64,000 bases of DNA from Bacillota bacterium (GCA_023388495.1 JAEWGC010000023.1:11181-75180); one strand, 5' to 3'; positions 17,045 through 25,421 are shown, numbered from the stretch's first letter. The notes: generated by a model from the sequence alone, not told the origin. Numbers and translations: made by a program.

Positions 17045-18904
17045 ATGTCTTTTAACTCGAAATCTTACGTAAAAATGTTTACTGATATGATGTCTGAAGG
17101 TTTTATAGTAATAGATGACGAAGGGAAGATACAAGTTTATAATGATAAGGCCAAGGAGATATTTGGAATAAGATATGACGAACAAATTAGCCATGATAAA
17201 GGGAAAATCAATACTGGTGATATAGTGATTATTGGAGATAACTCTATAGGTCAAGATGATGGGAAAATGGATTCACATTCCCTAAGATCATTAGGCGTAA
17301 AGGATAATAGTATAGATAAAGGAGATTCCATTATAGCTATTGGTGTTTTTGGGGGAGAAAAAATAGTTAATCCTGTATATAAGACTTTGAAAAATGGTCA
17401 TAAGGAAGATGCATTAATACTTAAAACTAGATTTTTAGAAATTGATATAGAAGTTGAAATTAACTTTATTAATAAAATCATAAGGATTAAGGTTAGAGAC
17501 GAAGAATACCCAATGAATTATATTAATTCAATAGGACATATGGTGATTTTAGATGAAGCTACAAAAGAGATGAAGTTTTACCAATCCCATGGATACACTG
17601 CTAGAGGAGAAAGTATTAACGAAATATTAAAAGGAAAAGAATATAGAGCCAAGGGGAAAGACACAGAAACATTAGATGTAATTGGTGAAAATATTTTTGA
17701 AATACATAAATCCGATTCTATAATTCAGCAGTTTTTCGATGTAGCTAAGGGTAAAGACATCAGTTATATAGATGAGTTTGAGGAAATTAATGGATATCCA
17801 ACTATGTGTACTCTTTTACCAGTAGAGATCAATAATAAACGAATTGGTGCCGCCTTAAAGGTAGAGGATATATCTCAAATAAAAAAGATTATTTTAGAAA
17901 GAGATAATGCAATTAGTCAGTTAGAAAAAGCAGAATCTCAACTAAATGAAGAAAAAACATTAAATGAAGCTTTCCCGAACTTTGTAGGAGATAGTAAGCA
18001 GATTGAATATGTAAAAAGAATGGCTTTAAAGGCATCCAAGACTAATTCCAATGTGTTGATACTAGGAGAAAGCGGAACAGGAAAGACTATTTTAGCCAAA
18101 TCTATTCATCAAAATAGCAAACTTAAAGATCAACCTTTTATTCATGTGAACTGTGGAGCCATACCAGAAACATTATTAGAATCTGAGCTTTTTGGTTATG
18201 AGAAAGGTGCATTTACTGGGGCTCGGTCTGAAGGCAAAAAAGGATTTTTTGAAATAGCAAATGGTGGAACAATCTTTCTAGATGAGATCGGAGATATATC
18301 TCATAACTTACAAGTTAAGCTATTGCAGGTAATTCAAGAAAAGAGCTTCTATAGAGTAGGAGGTACAGAGAAGATTGTTGTCAACATAAGGATTATTGCT
18401 GCTACAAATAAAAATCTAGAAGAAGAAATGCTAAAGGGCAATTTTAGAGAAGACTTATATTATAGAATAAATGTGTTTCCTATTTGGATACCTCCTTTAA
18501 GGGAGCGTAAACAAGATATAAATTCATTAATCGATTTAGTCCTTCCTAAGATATGTGATGAAATAGAATGTAAGCCTAAAAGAATTTCTTCGGAGGCAAT
18601 TAATATAATATTAAAATATGATTGGCCTGGAAATGTTAGAGAATTAGAGAATATTCTAGAAAGGGCTGTAAACCTAGCTGAAGGAAATAACATACTCTCA
18701 AAACATATATCTATAAAAGTAAATAAGCCTGGTAATGAGACTAAAGACATAATGCCTCTAAAACAATATCTAGAAGAATATGAGAAAATGGCTATAGAAA
18801 AGGCCCTATTGTTCTACGGTGGAGATAAGAAAAAATCAATGGAGGCTTTAGAAATAAGTAAAACCTCCTTCTATGAAAAAATAAAGAGATATAATATAGA
18901 ATAA
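17045..18904 (+). CDS. Sigma-54-dependent transcriptional activator with PAS sensor (NtrC/PrdR class)
   Basis: Enhancer-binding protein that drives sigma-54 RNA polymerase. The 619 residues comprise an N-terminal PAS-like domain (from about residue 7, MFTDMMSEGFIVIDDEG), a second sensory region to about 290, a short coiled coil, the AAA+ domain (Walker A GESGTGKT 341-348, sigma-54 contact loop GAFTGA 388-393, Walker B FLDEIGD, arginine-rich RIIAATNK) and a C-terminal Fis-type HTH (SMEALEISKTSFYEKIKRY). There is no receiver domain, so the signal is probably a small molecule. It sits between two operons with -24/-12 promoters and matching upstream dyads, making it the likely regulator of both. 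Confidence 0.92.
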   Translation: MSFNSKSYVKMFTDMMSEGFIVIDDEGKIQVYNDKAKEIFGIRYDEQISHDKGKINTGDIVIIGDNSIGQDDGKMDSHSLRSLGVKDNSIDKGDSIIAIGVFGGEKIVNPVYKTLKNGHKEDALILKTRFLEIDIEVEINFINKIIRIKVRDEEYPMNYINSIGHMVILDEATKEMKFYQSHGYTARGESINEILKGKEYRAKGKDTETLDVIGENIFEIHKSDSIIQQFFDVAKGKDISYIDEFEEINGYPTMCTLLPVEINNKRIGAALKVEDISQIKKIILERDNAISQLEKAESQLNEEKTLNEAFPNFVGDSKQIEYVKRMALKASKTNSNVLILGESGTGKTILAKSIHQNSKLKDQPFIHVNCGAIPETLLESELFGYEKGAFTGARSEGKKGFFEIANGGTIFLDEIGDISHNLQVKLLQVIQEKSFYRVGGTEKIVVNIRIIAATNKNLEEEMLKGNFREDLYYRINVFPIWIPPLRERKQDINSLIDLVLPKICDEIECKPKRISSEAINIILKYDWPGNVRELENILERAVNLAEGNNILSKHISIKVNKPGNETKDIMPLKQYLEEYEKMAIEKALLFYGGDKKKSMEALEISKTSFYEKIKRYNIE

Positions 18905-18907
18905 GAT

Positions 18908-18931
18908 TACCAAGGGGTATTCCCCTTGGTA
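18908..18931 (+). terminator. Intrinsic terminator of the sigma-54 activator gene
   Basis: Stem ACCAAGGGG / CCCCTTGGT, extended by one T-A pair, with a 4-base loop, followed by TTATTTT. It begins three bases after the stop codon. Confidence 0.8.
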
Positions 18932-18990
18932 TTATTTTACAGCTAAAATCCAGTGATTAGTTCAGATAAAATTTGTGATATAATGACATT

Positions 18991-19027
18991 GTTCCATATT
19001 TTCGGACAAAGTTCCCGATTATCGGAC
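18991..19027 (+). promoter_or_regulatory. Tandem enhancer sites (two GTTCC-N7-CGGAC dyads, 20 bp apart)
   Basis: GTTCC-ATATTTT-CGGAC (18991-19007) and GTTCC-CGATTAT-CGGAC (19011-19027) are imperfect dyads spaced 20 bp start to start, two helical turns, so both face the same side of the DNA. They lie about 115-150 bases before the -24 element, the usual range for NtrC-type enhancer sites. The lysA operon carries a related site at 12301. Confidence 0.7.
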
Positions 19028-19141
19028 GTAGATTAATTTCTTTTAATTTATAAATTATTTAAAAGAAACTAAAAAATCAGACAAGCTTGTTATATAGGGG
19101 AAGAAATCTTTTATAATCACATAGGAGAAGTTTTTAAATTA

Positions 19142-19157
19142 TGGCATATTAATTGCA
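19142..19157 (+). promoter_or_regulatory. Sigma-54 (-24/-12) promoter of the spmA-spmB-LD-carboxypeptidase operon
   Basis: TGGCAT-ATTAA-TTGCA fits TGGCAC-N5-TTGCW with correct spacing. The predicted start is about 19168, 37 bases before the spmA ATG. An inverted ATTGCA...TGCAAT (19152-19175) overlaps the -12 region and start site and might be a second regulatory element. Confidence 0.85.
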
Positions 19158-19204
19158 ATATACATGTACTGCAATTAAATAAAAAAATAAAAGGAGGTTT
19201 TTTA

Positions 19205-19807
19205 ATGATTAACTTTATTTGGGCAGGTTTGCTTATCATTGGTTTTGTAGTTGGAGCTGTTACAGGAAATCTTGAGGCAGTTACAAATGCAGCTATTGAT
19301 AATGCAAAGACAGGTGTAGATTTAGCTATGGGACTTATTGGAATAATGACTTTATGGTTAGGACTTATGAAAATTGCAGAGGATTCAGGATTAGTTGAAA
19401 AACTTGCAAAGGCATTAAGACCATTAATGGTATGGTTATTCCCTGATGTTCCAGCAGATCATCCTGCAATGGGTGCAATGATAATGAATATTGCTGCAAA
19501 CATGTTAGGATTAGGTAATGCAGCTACTCCATTAGGACTAAAAGCAATGGGAGAATTACAAAAACTAAGTGATGATAAAGAAACAGCAACAGATGCAATG
19601 GTTACATTTTTAGCAATTAATACTTCTTCAGTAACACTGATTCCTGCATCTACTATTGGAATATTAGTTGCAGCAGGAGCTACAAATCCTACGGAGATAA
19701 TAGGACCAACACTAGTAGCTACTACTGTATCTACAATTGTTGCCATAATCGCTGCTAGAATGTTTCAAAAGTTACCAAAGTATAAGATGAAAAAGGCTAA
19801 TAACTAA
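19205..19807 (+). CDS. spmA: SpmA-like nucleoside-recognition (Gate) domain membrane protein
   Basis: Integral membrane protein of 200 residues from the spore maturation protein A family. In B. subtilis spmA and spmB lie with dacB and affect spore core dehydration; the molecular activity is unsettled and related Gate-domain proteins are thought to be transporters. Visible are several hydrophobic helices and the conserved segment NIAANMLGLGNAATPLGLKA, then FLAINTSSVTLIPAST. AAAAGGAGG precedes the ATG. It is the first gene of a sigma-54 operon with spmB and an LD-carboxypeptidase, which points to peptide or muropeptide transport in vegetative cells rather than sporulation (inference). Confidence 0.88.
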   Translation: MINFIWAGLLIIGFVVGAVTGNLEAVTNAAIDNAKTGVDLAMGLIGIMTLWLGLMKIAEDSGLVEKLAKALRPLMVWLFPDVPADHPAMGAMIMNIAANMLGLGNAATPLGLKAMGELQKLSDDKETATDAMVTFLAINTSSVTLIPASTIGILVAAGATNPTEIIGPTLVATTVSTIVAIIAARMFQKLPKYKMKKANN

Positions 19808-19829
19808 TAGAGGATAAGGAGGAATATCA

Positions 19830-20369
19830 ATGTTCGTTAAAGTAATGCAAGCAATATCAACTTATGCAATTCCTTTTATAATTGTTGGGTTTGTAGTTTT
19901 TGGTATGGCGAAAAAGGTCAAGGTATATGAGTCCTTTACTGAAGGAGCTAAGGAAGGATTTACCACAGCTGTAAGAATCATTCCTTTCCTTGTAGCGATG
20001 TTAGTTGCCATAGGTGCATTTAGAGCATCCGGAGCTATGGATTTAATAACAAAGGCTTTAAGTCCAATAACTTCAAAGATTGGTATGCCAGGAGAAATAT
20101 TACCAATGGCATTTATGAGACCACTATCAGGTGGAGGAGCTCAAGGATTAATGTCTGATTTAATAACAACTCACGGACCAGAGTCATTAATAGGACGTAT
20201 GGCAGCAGTTATGATGGGATCAACAGAGACTACATTCTATGTATTAGCAGTATACTTTGGTTCAGTAGCTGTTAAAAAACAAAGACATGCATTACCAGTT
20301 GGATTATTAGCAGACTTTGCAGGATTAGTTACAGCTGTTCTTGTAACAAGATTATTCTTTGGAATGTAA
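19830..20369 (+). CDS. spmB: SpmB-like nucleoside-recognition (Gate) domain membrane protein
   Basis: Integral membrane protein of 179 residues, partner of SpmA. Marks: a first helix YAIPFIIVGFVVFGMAKKVK, the cytoplasmic-loop pattern YESFTEGAKEGFTTAVRIIP, LPMAFMRPLSGGGAQGL and MMGSTETTFYVLAVYFG, all typical for SpmB. It starts 22 bases after spmA with AAGGAGG. SpmA and SpmB probably form one complex. Being transcribed with a cell-wall peptidase from a sigma-54 promoter, it may import or export cell-wall peptides or their products. Confidence 0.88.
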   Translation: MFVKVMQAISTYAIPFIIVGFVVFGMAKKVKVYESFTEGAKEGFTTAVRIIPFLVAMLVAIGAFRASGAMDLITKALSPITSKIGMPGEILPMAFMRPLSGGGAQGLMSDLITTHGPESLIGRMAAVMMGSTETTFYVLAVYFGSVAVKKQRHALPVGLLADFAGLVTAVLVTRLFFGM

Positions 20370-20395
20370 TATAAACTATAGGGGGAGGCGTCGTC

Positions 20396-21325
20396 GTGAT
20401 TAAACCAAAAGCGTTAAAGTTTGGAGATACAGTAGGAATCATAGCACCAGCTAGCCCTACTACAGAAGAAAGAGTTAGAAAAGCTCATGATAAACTTATC
20501 CAAATGGGGTTCAAGGTAAAGATGGGTAAAAGTCCTTATGAAAGATACGGATATTTATCAGGGTCTGATAGCATAAGAGCAGAAGATATAAATGAAATGT
20601 TTAGAGATAAAGAAGTAGATGGAATTATATGTATTAGGGGAGGGTATGGAACTCCTCGTATTCTTGATTTATTAGATTATGAAGCTATAAAAAATAATCC
20701 AAAGGTATTTGTAGGATATAGTGACATTACTGCACTACATATAGCATTTACCCAGATAGCTGATTTGGTGACTTATCATGGACCTATGGTAGCCTCAGAT
20801 ATGATAGGTAATTTTTCCCAGTTTTCTAAGAACAACCTTTATAAGGCAATCATGGAAACGGATCCTATAGGAAAAATATCTAATCCTCAGGGAGAAGAAA
20901 TTATTACTATAAATGGAGGCATAGCTGAAGGAAATATAATAGGCGGAAACTTATCTTTAATAGTTGATACAATTGGCACACCTTATGAAATAGATGTAAA
21001 TGGCAAAATCTTATTTATCGAGGAAATAGGAGAAGAGCCTTATAATATAGATAGGATGTTAAACCAATTAAGATTAGCAGGAAAGTTACATGATGCAGTT
21101 GGAATTATACTAGGAGATTTTAATAATTGTGTATCTGAGAAACACGACGAAAATCTTACATTAGAGCAAGTAATAGAAGATCACATAAAACCAGTAGGAA
21201 AACCTACTATATATAACCTTCAAGCAGGACATTGCGAACCAATGGTTACAATACCATTTGGCGTAAGGGCTCGACTAGATGCTGATAAAAAAGAACTTAT
21301 AATATTAGAAAGTTGTGTAGAATAA
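20396..21325 (+). CDS. LD-carboxypeptidase (S66, LdcA/MccF family)
   Basis: Serine peptidase that removes the terminal D-alanine from cytoplasmic murein tetrapeptides by cutting the L,D bond next to DAP or lysine; related MccF proteins cleave microcin C. The 309-residue chain shows GYSDIT with the nucleophile serine, EEIGEEPYNIDRML with the glutamate, and QAGHCEP with the histidine. The oxyanion/substrate segment is CIRGGYGTPRIL. GTG start after GGGGGAGG. Third gene of the sigma-54 spmAB operon. In the pathway proposed here it would give tripeptide plus D-alanine, feeding DppA, Alr and LysA. Confidence 0.9.
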   Translation: MIKPKALKFGDTVGIIAPASPTTEERVRKAHDKLIQMGFKVKMGKSPYERYGYLSGSDSIRAEDINEMFRDKEVDGIICIRGGYGTPRILDLLDYEAIKNNPKVFVGYSDITALHIAFTQIADLVTYHGPMVASDMIGNFSQFSKNNLYKAIMETDPIGKISNPQGEEIITINGGIAEGNIIGGNLSLIVDTIGTPYEIDVNGKILFIEEIGEEPYNIDRMLNQLRLAGKLHDAVGIILGDFNNCVSEKHDENLTLEQVIEDHIKPVGKPTIYNLQAGHCEPMVTIPFGVRARLDADKKELIILESCVE

Positions 21326-21365
21326 AAACAATGCCAGGAGAATACTTCTCTTGGCATTGTTTTTA
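21324..21365. terminator. Bidirectional intrinsic terminator
   Basis: A 19-bp stem with one G-U pair (arms 21324-21342 and 21346-21364), a 3-base loop and A/T tracts on both sides. It ends the sigma-54 operon and also serves the converging UvrC-like gene. Confidence 0.85.
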
Positions 21366-21372
21366 TTCTAAT

Positions 21373-22335
21373 CTATAAATATATAATCATTTCCTTAGGT
21401 AATGACTTGATTTCCGAATATAGTATATCCCGATAATCCATACTTGACTTTTCATTTGAATTCTTAGAAATAGATGATTTTAAATTACTACCTGTATTAA
21501 TAAAATTTTTCATATCCTCATCTGTTAAGTTAGAAAAGGTGGATTTCAATAAGATTTCTCCTTTAGATATAAAAAATAATTTATAGCCTTCGGAGATCGG
21601 AATCTTTAGAATAATATCTTTAGAAAAAATAGTTTTATAGCCATAGATTCCAGTTTTTAAATAATTTAAACCATAGATCATATCTCTATAAACAGAAGCA
21701 GTGGCAAATTGAAGTTCAGTTGCTGATTCTTTCATTTTCTCTTCCAATTTGTTAATTAAAAGCATCATTTCTTTATCATCTGAGAAAATTTCTTCTAGTG
21801 ATTTTTTATTCTCATCAAATTTGTCTCTATCCATAGAAATAGGCATTAGATTATAATAGAATCTATAACCTTCATTATCTTTAACTATAGGGTAAATATT
21901 TTTAAATGAGTTAACTAATTCTACCAATGAAAACTTTCTTCTAAAGGGACCAAAGCAATTTTCTTCTCTAGTATTTACTATAGATAGGGGATTGTGAATG
22001 TTGAATTCCTCTATTTTTAAATAAACATATTTTTCATCGTTTTTAAGTTGGGTATTAAACATAGGTTTTATCTTTTTAATTAAATTACATTCTAATAGAA
22101 TTGCTTCTAAATGAGTATCTGTAACTATATACTCAATATCATCAATAAAAGATACCATTTTCTCTACCTTACTCCATCTATGATTCTTCACAAAATATGA
22201 TTTAACTCTATTTCTAAGACAAATACTTTTACCCACATAAATAATTCTGTCATTGGAATCCAACATTTTATAGATACCTGGTTCAGCTGGAATTTGATTT
22301 ATTTTTTCTATTAAATGTTTAGGAACTTTAGTCAT
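21373..22335 (-). CDS. UvrC-like GIY-YIG nuclease lacking the C-terminal nuclease domain
   Basis: A 320-residue paralog of the N-terminal half of excinuclease UvrC. It starts with the GIY-YIG nuclease domain (AEPGIYKML, RIIYVGKS, LRNRVKSYF; catalytic region about 14-90) followed by ECNLIKKIKPMFN and a UVR-type segment (about 195-230, NKLEEKMKESATELQFATAS) that in UvrC binds UvrB. The RNase H-like nuclease and HhH parts of full UvrC are absent. It resembles E. coli Cho, but Cho lacks the UvrB-binding motif that seems present here. Probably makes a 3' incision during repair of bulky lesions. Monocistronic, between two promoters/terminators. Confidence 0.82.
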   Translation of the reverse strand: MTKVPKHLIEKINQIPAEPGIYKMLDSNDRIIYVGKSICLRNRVKSYFVKNHRWSKVEKMVSFIDDIEYIVTDTHLEAILLECNLIKKIKPMFNTQLKNDEKYVYLKIEEFNIHNPLSIVNTREENCFGPFRRKFSLVELVNSFKNIYPIVKDNEGYRFYYNLMPISMDRDKFDENKKSLEEIFSDDKEMMLLINKLEEKMKESATELQFATASVYRDMIYGLNYLKTGIYGYKTIFSKDIILKIPISEGYKLFFISKGEILLKSTFSNLTDEDMKNFINTGSNLKSSISKNSNEKSSMDYRDILYSEIKSLPKEMIIYL

Positions 22336-22432
22336 GAGATCACCTTCAAAAGTAATTATAATTATTATTTATTATATCGAACTGAACTATGATTTGAAAG
22401 TGATAAAAAATAATAAAAAATGCCAAAATATA

Positions 22433-22462
22433 TTGACATTGGTTATAAATATTAAATATTAT
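22433..22462 (+). promoter_or_regulatory. Sigma-A promoter of the DUF1538/P-II operon
   Basis: TTGACA (22433-22438), 18-base spacer, TATTAT (22457-22462), about 43 bases before the TTG start of the membrane protein gene. Confidence 0.6.
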
Positions 22463-22504
22463 ATTAATAACAAATAAAAATTTACTTTTGAAAGGAGAGG
22501 TTAT

Positions 22505-23974
22505 TTGAACATACTTTTAAAACAATTAAAAGAAGTATCCTTATCTGTTATGCCTATCACACTTTTAGTAGTTATTCTAAATTTCTCAATTGTACCAATA
22601 GGAAGTGAAATGCTTATTAGATTCCTAATAGGTGCCATATTTGTAATCCTAGGGTTAGGAATTTTTTTATTTGGAGCACATCTTGGGATTGGACCCATCG
22701 GTAACCTTATGGGGGAGACCGTAGCCAAAACAAATAAAGCTTATCTAGTTGGTATTCTTGGCTTTATATTAGGCTTTCTAATTACCATTGCTGAGCCAGA
22801 TTTACAAATACTTGCTAATCAAGTAAATTTAGCTTCCGGTGGCATTGTTTCCAGTTCATTAATTTTAATAGTAGTTTCTATAGGAGTAGGTTTAATGGTT
22901 GGAGTAGGTTTACTTAGAATCCTATTTGGAAAACCATTAAACAAATTATTTACATTTACTTATTTTATAATATTGATACTTGGATTTAAAGTATCAGAGG
23001 AATTTTTAGCTATTTCTGTGGATGCATCAGGTGCTACTACAGGAGCTATGACAACTCCATTTATATTAGCCTTAGGTTACGGAGTTTCTCAATTAAAAGG
23101 TGGGACAACATCAGAAGAAGATAGTTTTGGGATGGTAGGACTGGCATCTACTGGACCAATTTTCGCTATTATGTTAATGAGTATTATTAGAAGGCTTACG
23201 AATATACAAGGAGAGGTAGAAGCTTTTGTACCCAATACAGGAATATTAACTCCTTATTTAAGTATAATTCCGCAACTATTAAGAGAATCTATTATAACCT
23301 TATTGCCATTGTTTTGCTTATTTCTAATTTTTGATAAAAACAAGTTTAAATTAAATAAAAAAAGCAAAAATATTATTCTAAAGGGGCTTCTATATACATA
23401 TATCGGGCTTACATTGTTTTTAGTGGGAGTAAACGCAGGTTTTATGGAAGTTGGTAGAGTAATGGGAGAAGGCATAGCCAACCTCTATCCTTGGTTATTG
23501 CCTATTATTGGCTTTTTATTAGGGATGGTAGTTGTATTAGCTGAGCCAGCAGTATATGTATTAACTGAACAGGTAGAAGAAGTTACAGCAGGGCATATAC
23601 AAAAAAAAGTTATACTAGCTGCATTATCCATAGGAATTGCCTTTGCAGTTGCAATGTCCATGTTTAGAATTATGATACCTACCTTAAAATTATGGCATTT
23701 CCTATTACCAGGATTTGCAATAGCAGCATTTTTGTCCTATAAGGTACCACCTATATTTGTTGGTATAGCTTATGATTCTGGAGGTGTTGCCTCTGGTCCT
23801 ATGACGGCCACATTTGTTTTAGCATTTGCTCAAGGGGCTGCTAATGCAATTTCTACAGCAAATGTCTTAATAGATGGGTTTGGTGTTATTGCTATGGTAG
23901 CCATGACGCCATTAGTAGCAATCCAAATACTTGGACTTATATTTGAAATAAAGTCTAAAAAGGAGGGTAATTAA
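22505..23974 (+). CDS. Duplicated DUF1538 membrane protein
   Basis: Polytopic membrane protein (489 residues, about 12 helices) made of two copies of the DUF1538 unit; function unknown, transporter-like. Each half repeats three motifs: IAEPDLQILANQV / LAEPAVYVLTEQV; SVDASGATTGAMTTP / AYDSGGVASGPMTAT; and DSFGMVGLAS / DGFGVIAMVA. TTG start after GAAAGGAGAGG. The stop lies 3 bases before a double P-II protein gene, as with AmtB-GlnK pairs, suggesting that the P-II protein gates this membrane protein. A half-size paralog with a single P-II gene is at 58.9-60.0 kb. Substrate cannot be inferred. Confidence 0.8.
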   Translation: MNILLKQLKEVSLSVMPITLLVVILNFSIVPIGSEMLIRFLIGAIFVILGLGIFLFGAHLGIGPIGNLMGETVAKTNKAYLVGILGFILGFLITIAEPDLQILANQVNLASGGIVSSSLILIVVSIGVGLMVGVGLLRILFGKPLNKLFTFTYFIILILGFKVSEEFLAISVDASGATTGAMTTPFILALGYGVSQLKGGTTSEEDSFGMVGLASTGPIFAIMLMSIIRRLTNIQGEVEAFVPNTGILTPYLSIIPQLLRESIITLLPLFCLFLIFDKNKFKLNKKSKNIILKGLLYTYIGLTLFLVGVNAGFMEVGRVMGEGIANLYPWLLPIIGFLLGMVVVLAEPAVYVLTEQVEEVTAGHIQKKVILAALSIGIAFAVAMSMFRIMIPTLKLWHFLLPGFAIAAFLSYKVPPIFVGIAYDSGGVASGPMTATFVLAFAQGAANAISTANVLIDGFGVIAMVAMTPLVAIQILGLIFEIKSKKEGN

Positions 23975-23976
23975 CC

Positions 23977-24642
23977 ATGGACTTGTTAAACAAAGGAATT
24001 ATCCTGTTCTGTTGTATATTAGATTTTGGGAAAGGGAGCAAGTTATTAAAATTATCCAATAAGTTAGGAGGAGTAGGAAGTACCATATTTTTAGGAAGAG
24101 GTACAGTAAAGAATGAAGTATTAAATATGTTAGGAATCTTAGAAACAAGAAAAGAAGTCTTTATAACAATTATTGATGAAGATTCGGAAGATGTTTTCTA
24201 TGATGAAGTAACAAAGAAATTTCATTTAGATAAACCACATCATGGGATAGCTTTTTCCATGGCAGTGAAGTATTATTTAAAGACTAGTGGTTCGAAAAAT
24301 ATATCTAATCCTGAGAAGAAAGGTGTGAGTAATTTGGGTTATGAAGCTATATTTGTTATTGTAGATAAAGATTCTGTAGATGATGTGTTGGAAGCAGCAG
24401 AATTAACTGGTTCCACAGGTGGAACAATAATACATGGGAGAGGCTCTGGAATTCAAGAAAGGGAAAAATTATTTAATATTCAAATTGAACCAGAAAAGGA
24501 AATAGTACTTATCCTATCAAAAGTAGAAAAGACAGAAGCCATAGTGGATTCTATAAATGAAAGATTAAACCTTGATGAATCAAATGCAGGGATGATTTTT
24601 GTCATGGATGTAAGAAAAACGGTAGGATTATATAAAGGATAA
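23977..24642 (+). CDS. Tandem P-II-like signalling protein
   Basis: A 221-residue fusion of two P-II (GlnB/GlnK-fold) domains. Domain 1 (about 5-105) runs from IILFCCILDFGKGSKLLKL through FLGRGTVKNEV to HGIAFSMAVKY; domain 2 (about 120-221) from YEAIFVIVDKDSVDDVLEAA through HGRGSGIQERE to AGMIFVMDVRKTVGL. Both keep the GRG[TS] turn after beta-2 and the closing strand, but the classical uridylylated tyrosine T-loop sequence is not seen. The RBS AGGAGGG lies inside the end of the DUF1538 gene. Likely binds a nucleotide and controls the partner membrane protein (inference). The fusion mirrors the internal duplication of the partner. Confidence 0.82.
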   Translation: MDLLNKGIILFCCILDFGKGSKLLKLSNKLGGVGSTIFLGRGTVKNEVLNMLGILETRKEVFITIIDEDSEDVFYDEVTKKFHLDKPHHGIAFSMAVKYYLKTSGSKNISNPEKKGVSNLGYEAIFVIVDKDSVDDVLEAAELTGSTGGTIIHGRGSGIQEREKLFNIQIEPEKEIVLILSKVEKTEAIVDSINERLNLDESNAGMIFVMDVRKTVGLYKG

Positions 24643-24691
24643 ATAAATATCTATATACTATTACTTATCCGGATCCAAGGAGAATATTAAA

Positions 24692-25393
24692 ATGACTATA
24701 CTAACTATAAATGATGTAGAGATCCAAGTAATAAAAAAGAATATAAAAAATATTCATCTCTCAGTTCACCCGCCAAACGGTGAAGTAAGGATTTCAGCAC
24801 CTAAGAAGATGACAAATGAGGCTATTAGGATATTTGCTTTATCTAAAATATCTTGGATTAAAAAGCATCGAGCTAAGTTTGAAAATCAGGAAAAGATTCC
24901 AGAACTTGAGTATATTTCTGGTGAAGGCCATTATTATTTTGGACAATTATATATTTTAAATGTAATATATCAGAGTAGTAATAGAGCTAAGGTAGAAATA
25001 GGGAATAAAAGTTATATTGATTTATATGTAAAAGAAGGAACTAACAAAGAAAAAAGAAGAGATATAATTAAAGAGTGGTATAGGAAAGAGTTAAAATCCA
25101 TTATCCCATCTCTGATAGAGAAATGGGAAAAAATAATGGGAGTAACCGTAGAAGAATGGGGAGTTAAGCAGATGAAGACTAGATGGGGAACTTGTAACCC
25201 AAGGGCCAAGAGAATTTGGCTAAATCTAGAATTAGTCAAAAAACCTTACCATTGTCTTGAATATATAATAGTACATGAAATGGCTCATCTTATAGAAAGA
25301 GGACATGGAGAAAGGTTTAAGGCTATAATGGACAAATATTATCCTAACTGGAGAGATATAAACAAAGAATTAAATGGGTTTATAATTATATGA
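24692..25393 (+). CDS. YgjP-like M48-type metallopeptidase domain protein (DUF45)
   Basis: A 233-residue protein of the YgjP/WLM-type zinc metallopeptidase family. The zinc motif is HEMAHL (HExxH) followed by the third ligand in GHGERF, and TRWGTCNPRAKRIWLN is the conserved segment before it. The N-terminal part (KKNIKNIHLSVHPPNGEVRISAP) is the typical beta-rich region. Role in the cell is not established. AAGGAG precedes the ATG; it follows the P-II gene by 49 bases without a clear terminator, so it may be co-transcribed with it. Confidence 0.85.
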   Translation: MTILTINDVEIQVIKKNIKNIHLSVHPPNGEVRISAPKKMTNEAIRIFALSKISWIKKHRAKFENQEKIPELEYISGEGHYYFGQLYILNVIYQSSNRAKVEIGNKSYIDLYVKEGTNKEKRRDIIKEWYRKELKSIIPSLIEKWEKIMGVTVEEWGVKQMKTRWGTCNPRAKRIWLNLELVKKPYHCLEYIIVHEMAHLIERGHGERFKAIMDKYYPNWRDINKELNGFIII

Positions 25394-25421
25394 GTCAGAG
25401 GGTTTTCTCTCTGACTCATAT
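25388..25421. terminator. Bidirectional intrinsic terminator
   Basis: A 13-bp perfect stem ATATGAGTCAGAG / CTCTGACTCATAT with an 8-base loop, between the converging peptidase and membrane-protein genes. It contains the peptidase stop codon and overlaps the 3' end of the minus-strand gene. Confidence 0.75.

Larger units (their letters stand above)
18905..19204 (+). promoter_or_regulatory. 300-base regulatory region between activator and spmA operon
   Basis: Contains, in order, a terminator hairpin (18908-18931), two 17-base dyads in tandem (18991 and 19011), an AT-rich spacer of about 115 bases, a sigma-54 promoter (19142-19157) and the spmA ribosome binding site. No open frame with a credible start was seen in it. 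Confidence 0.75.
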
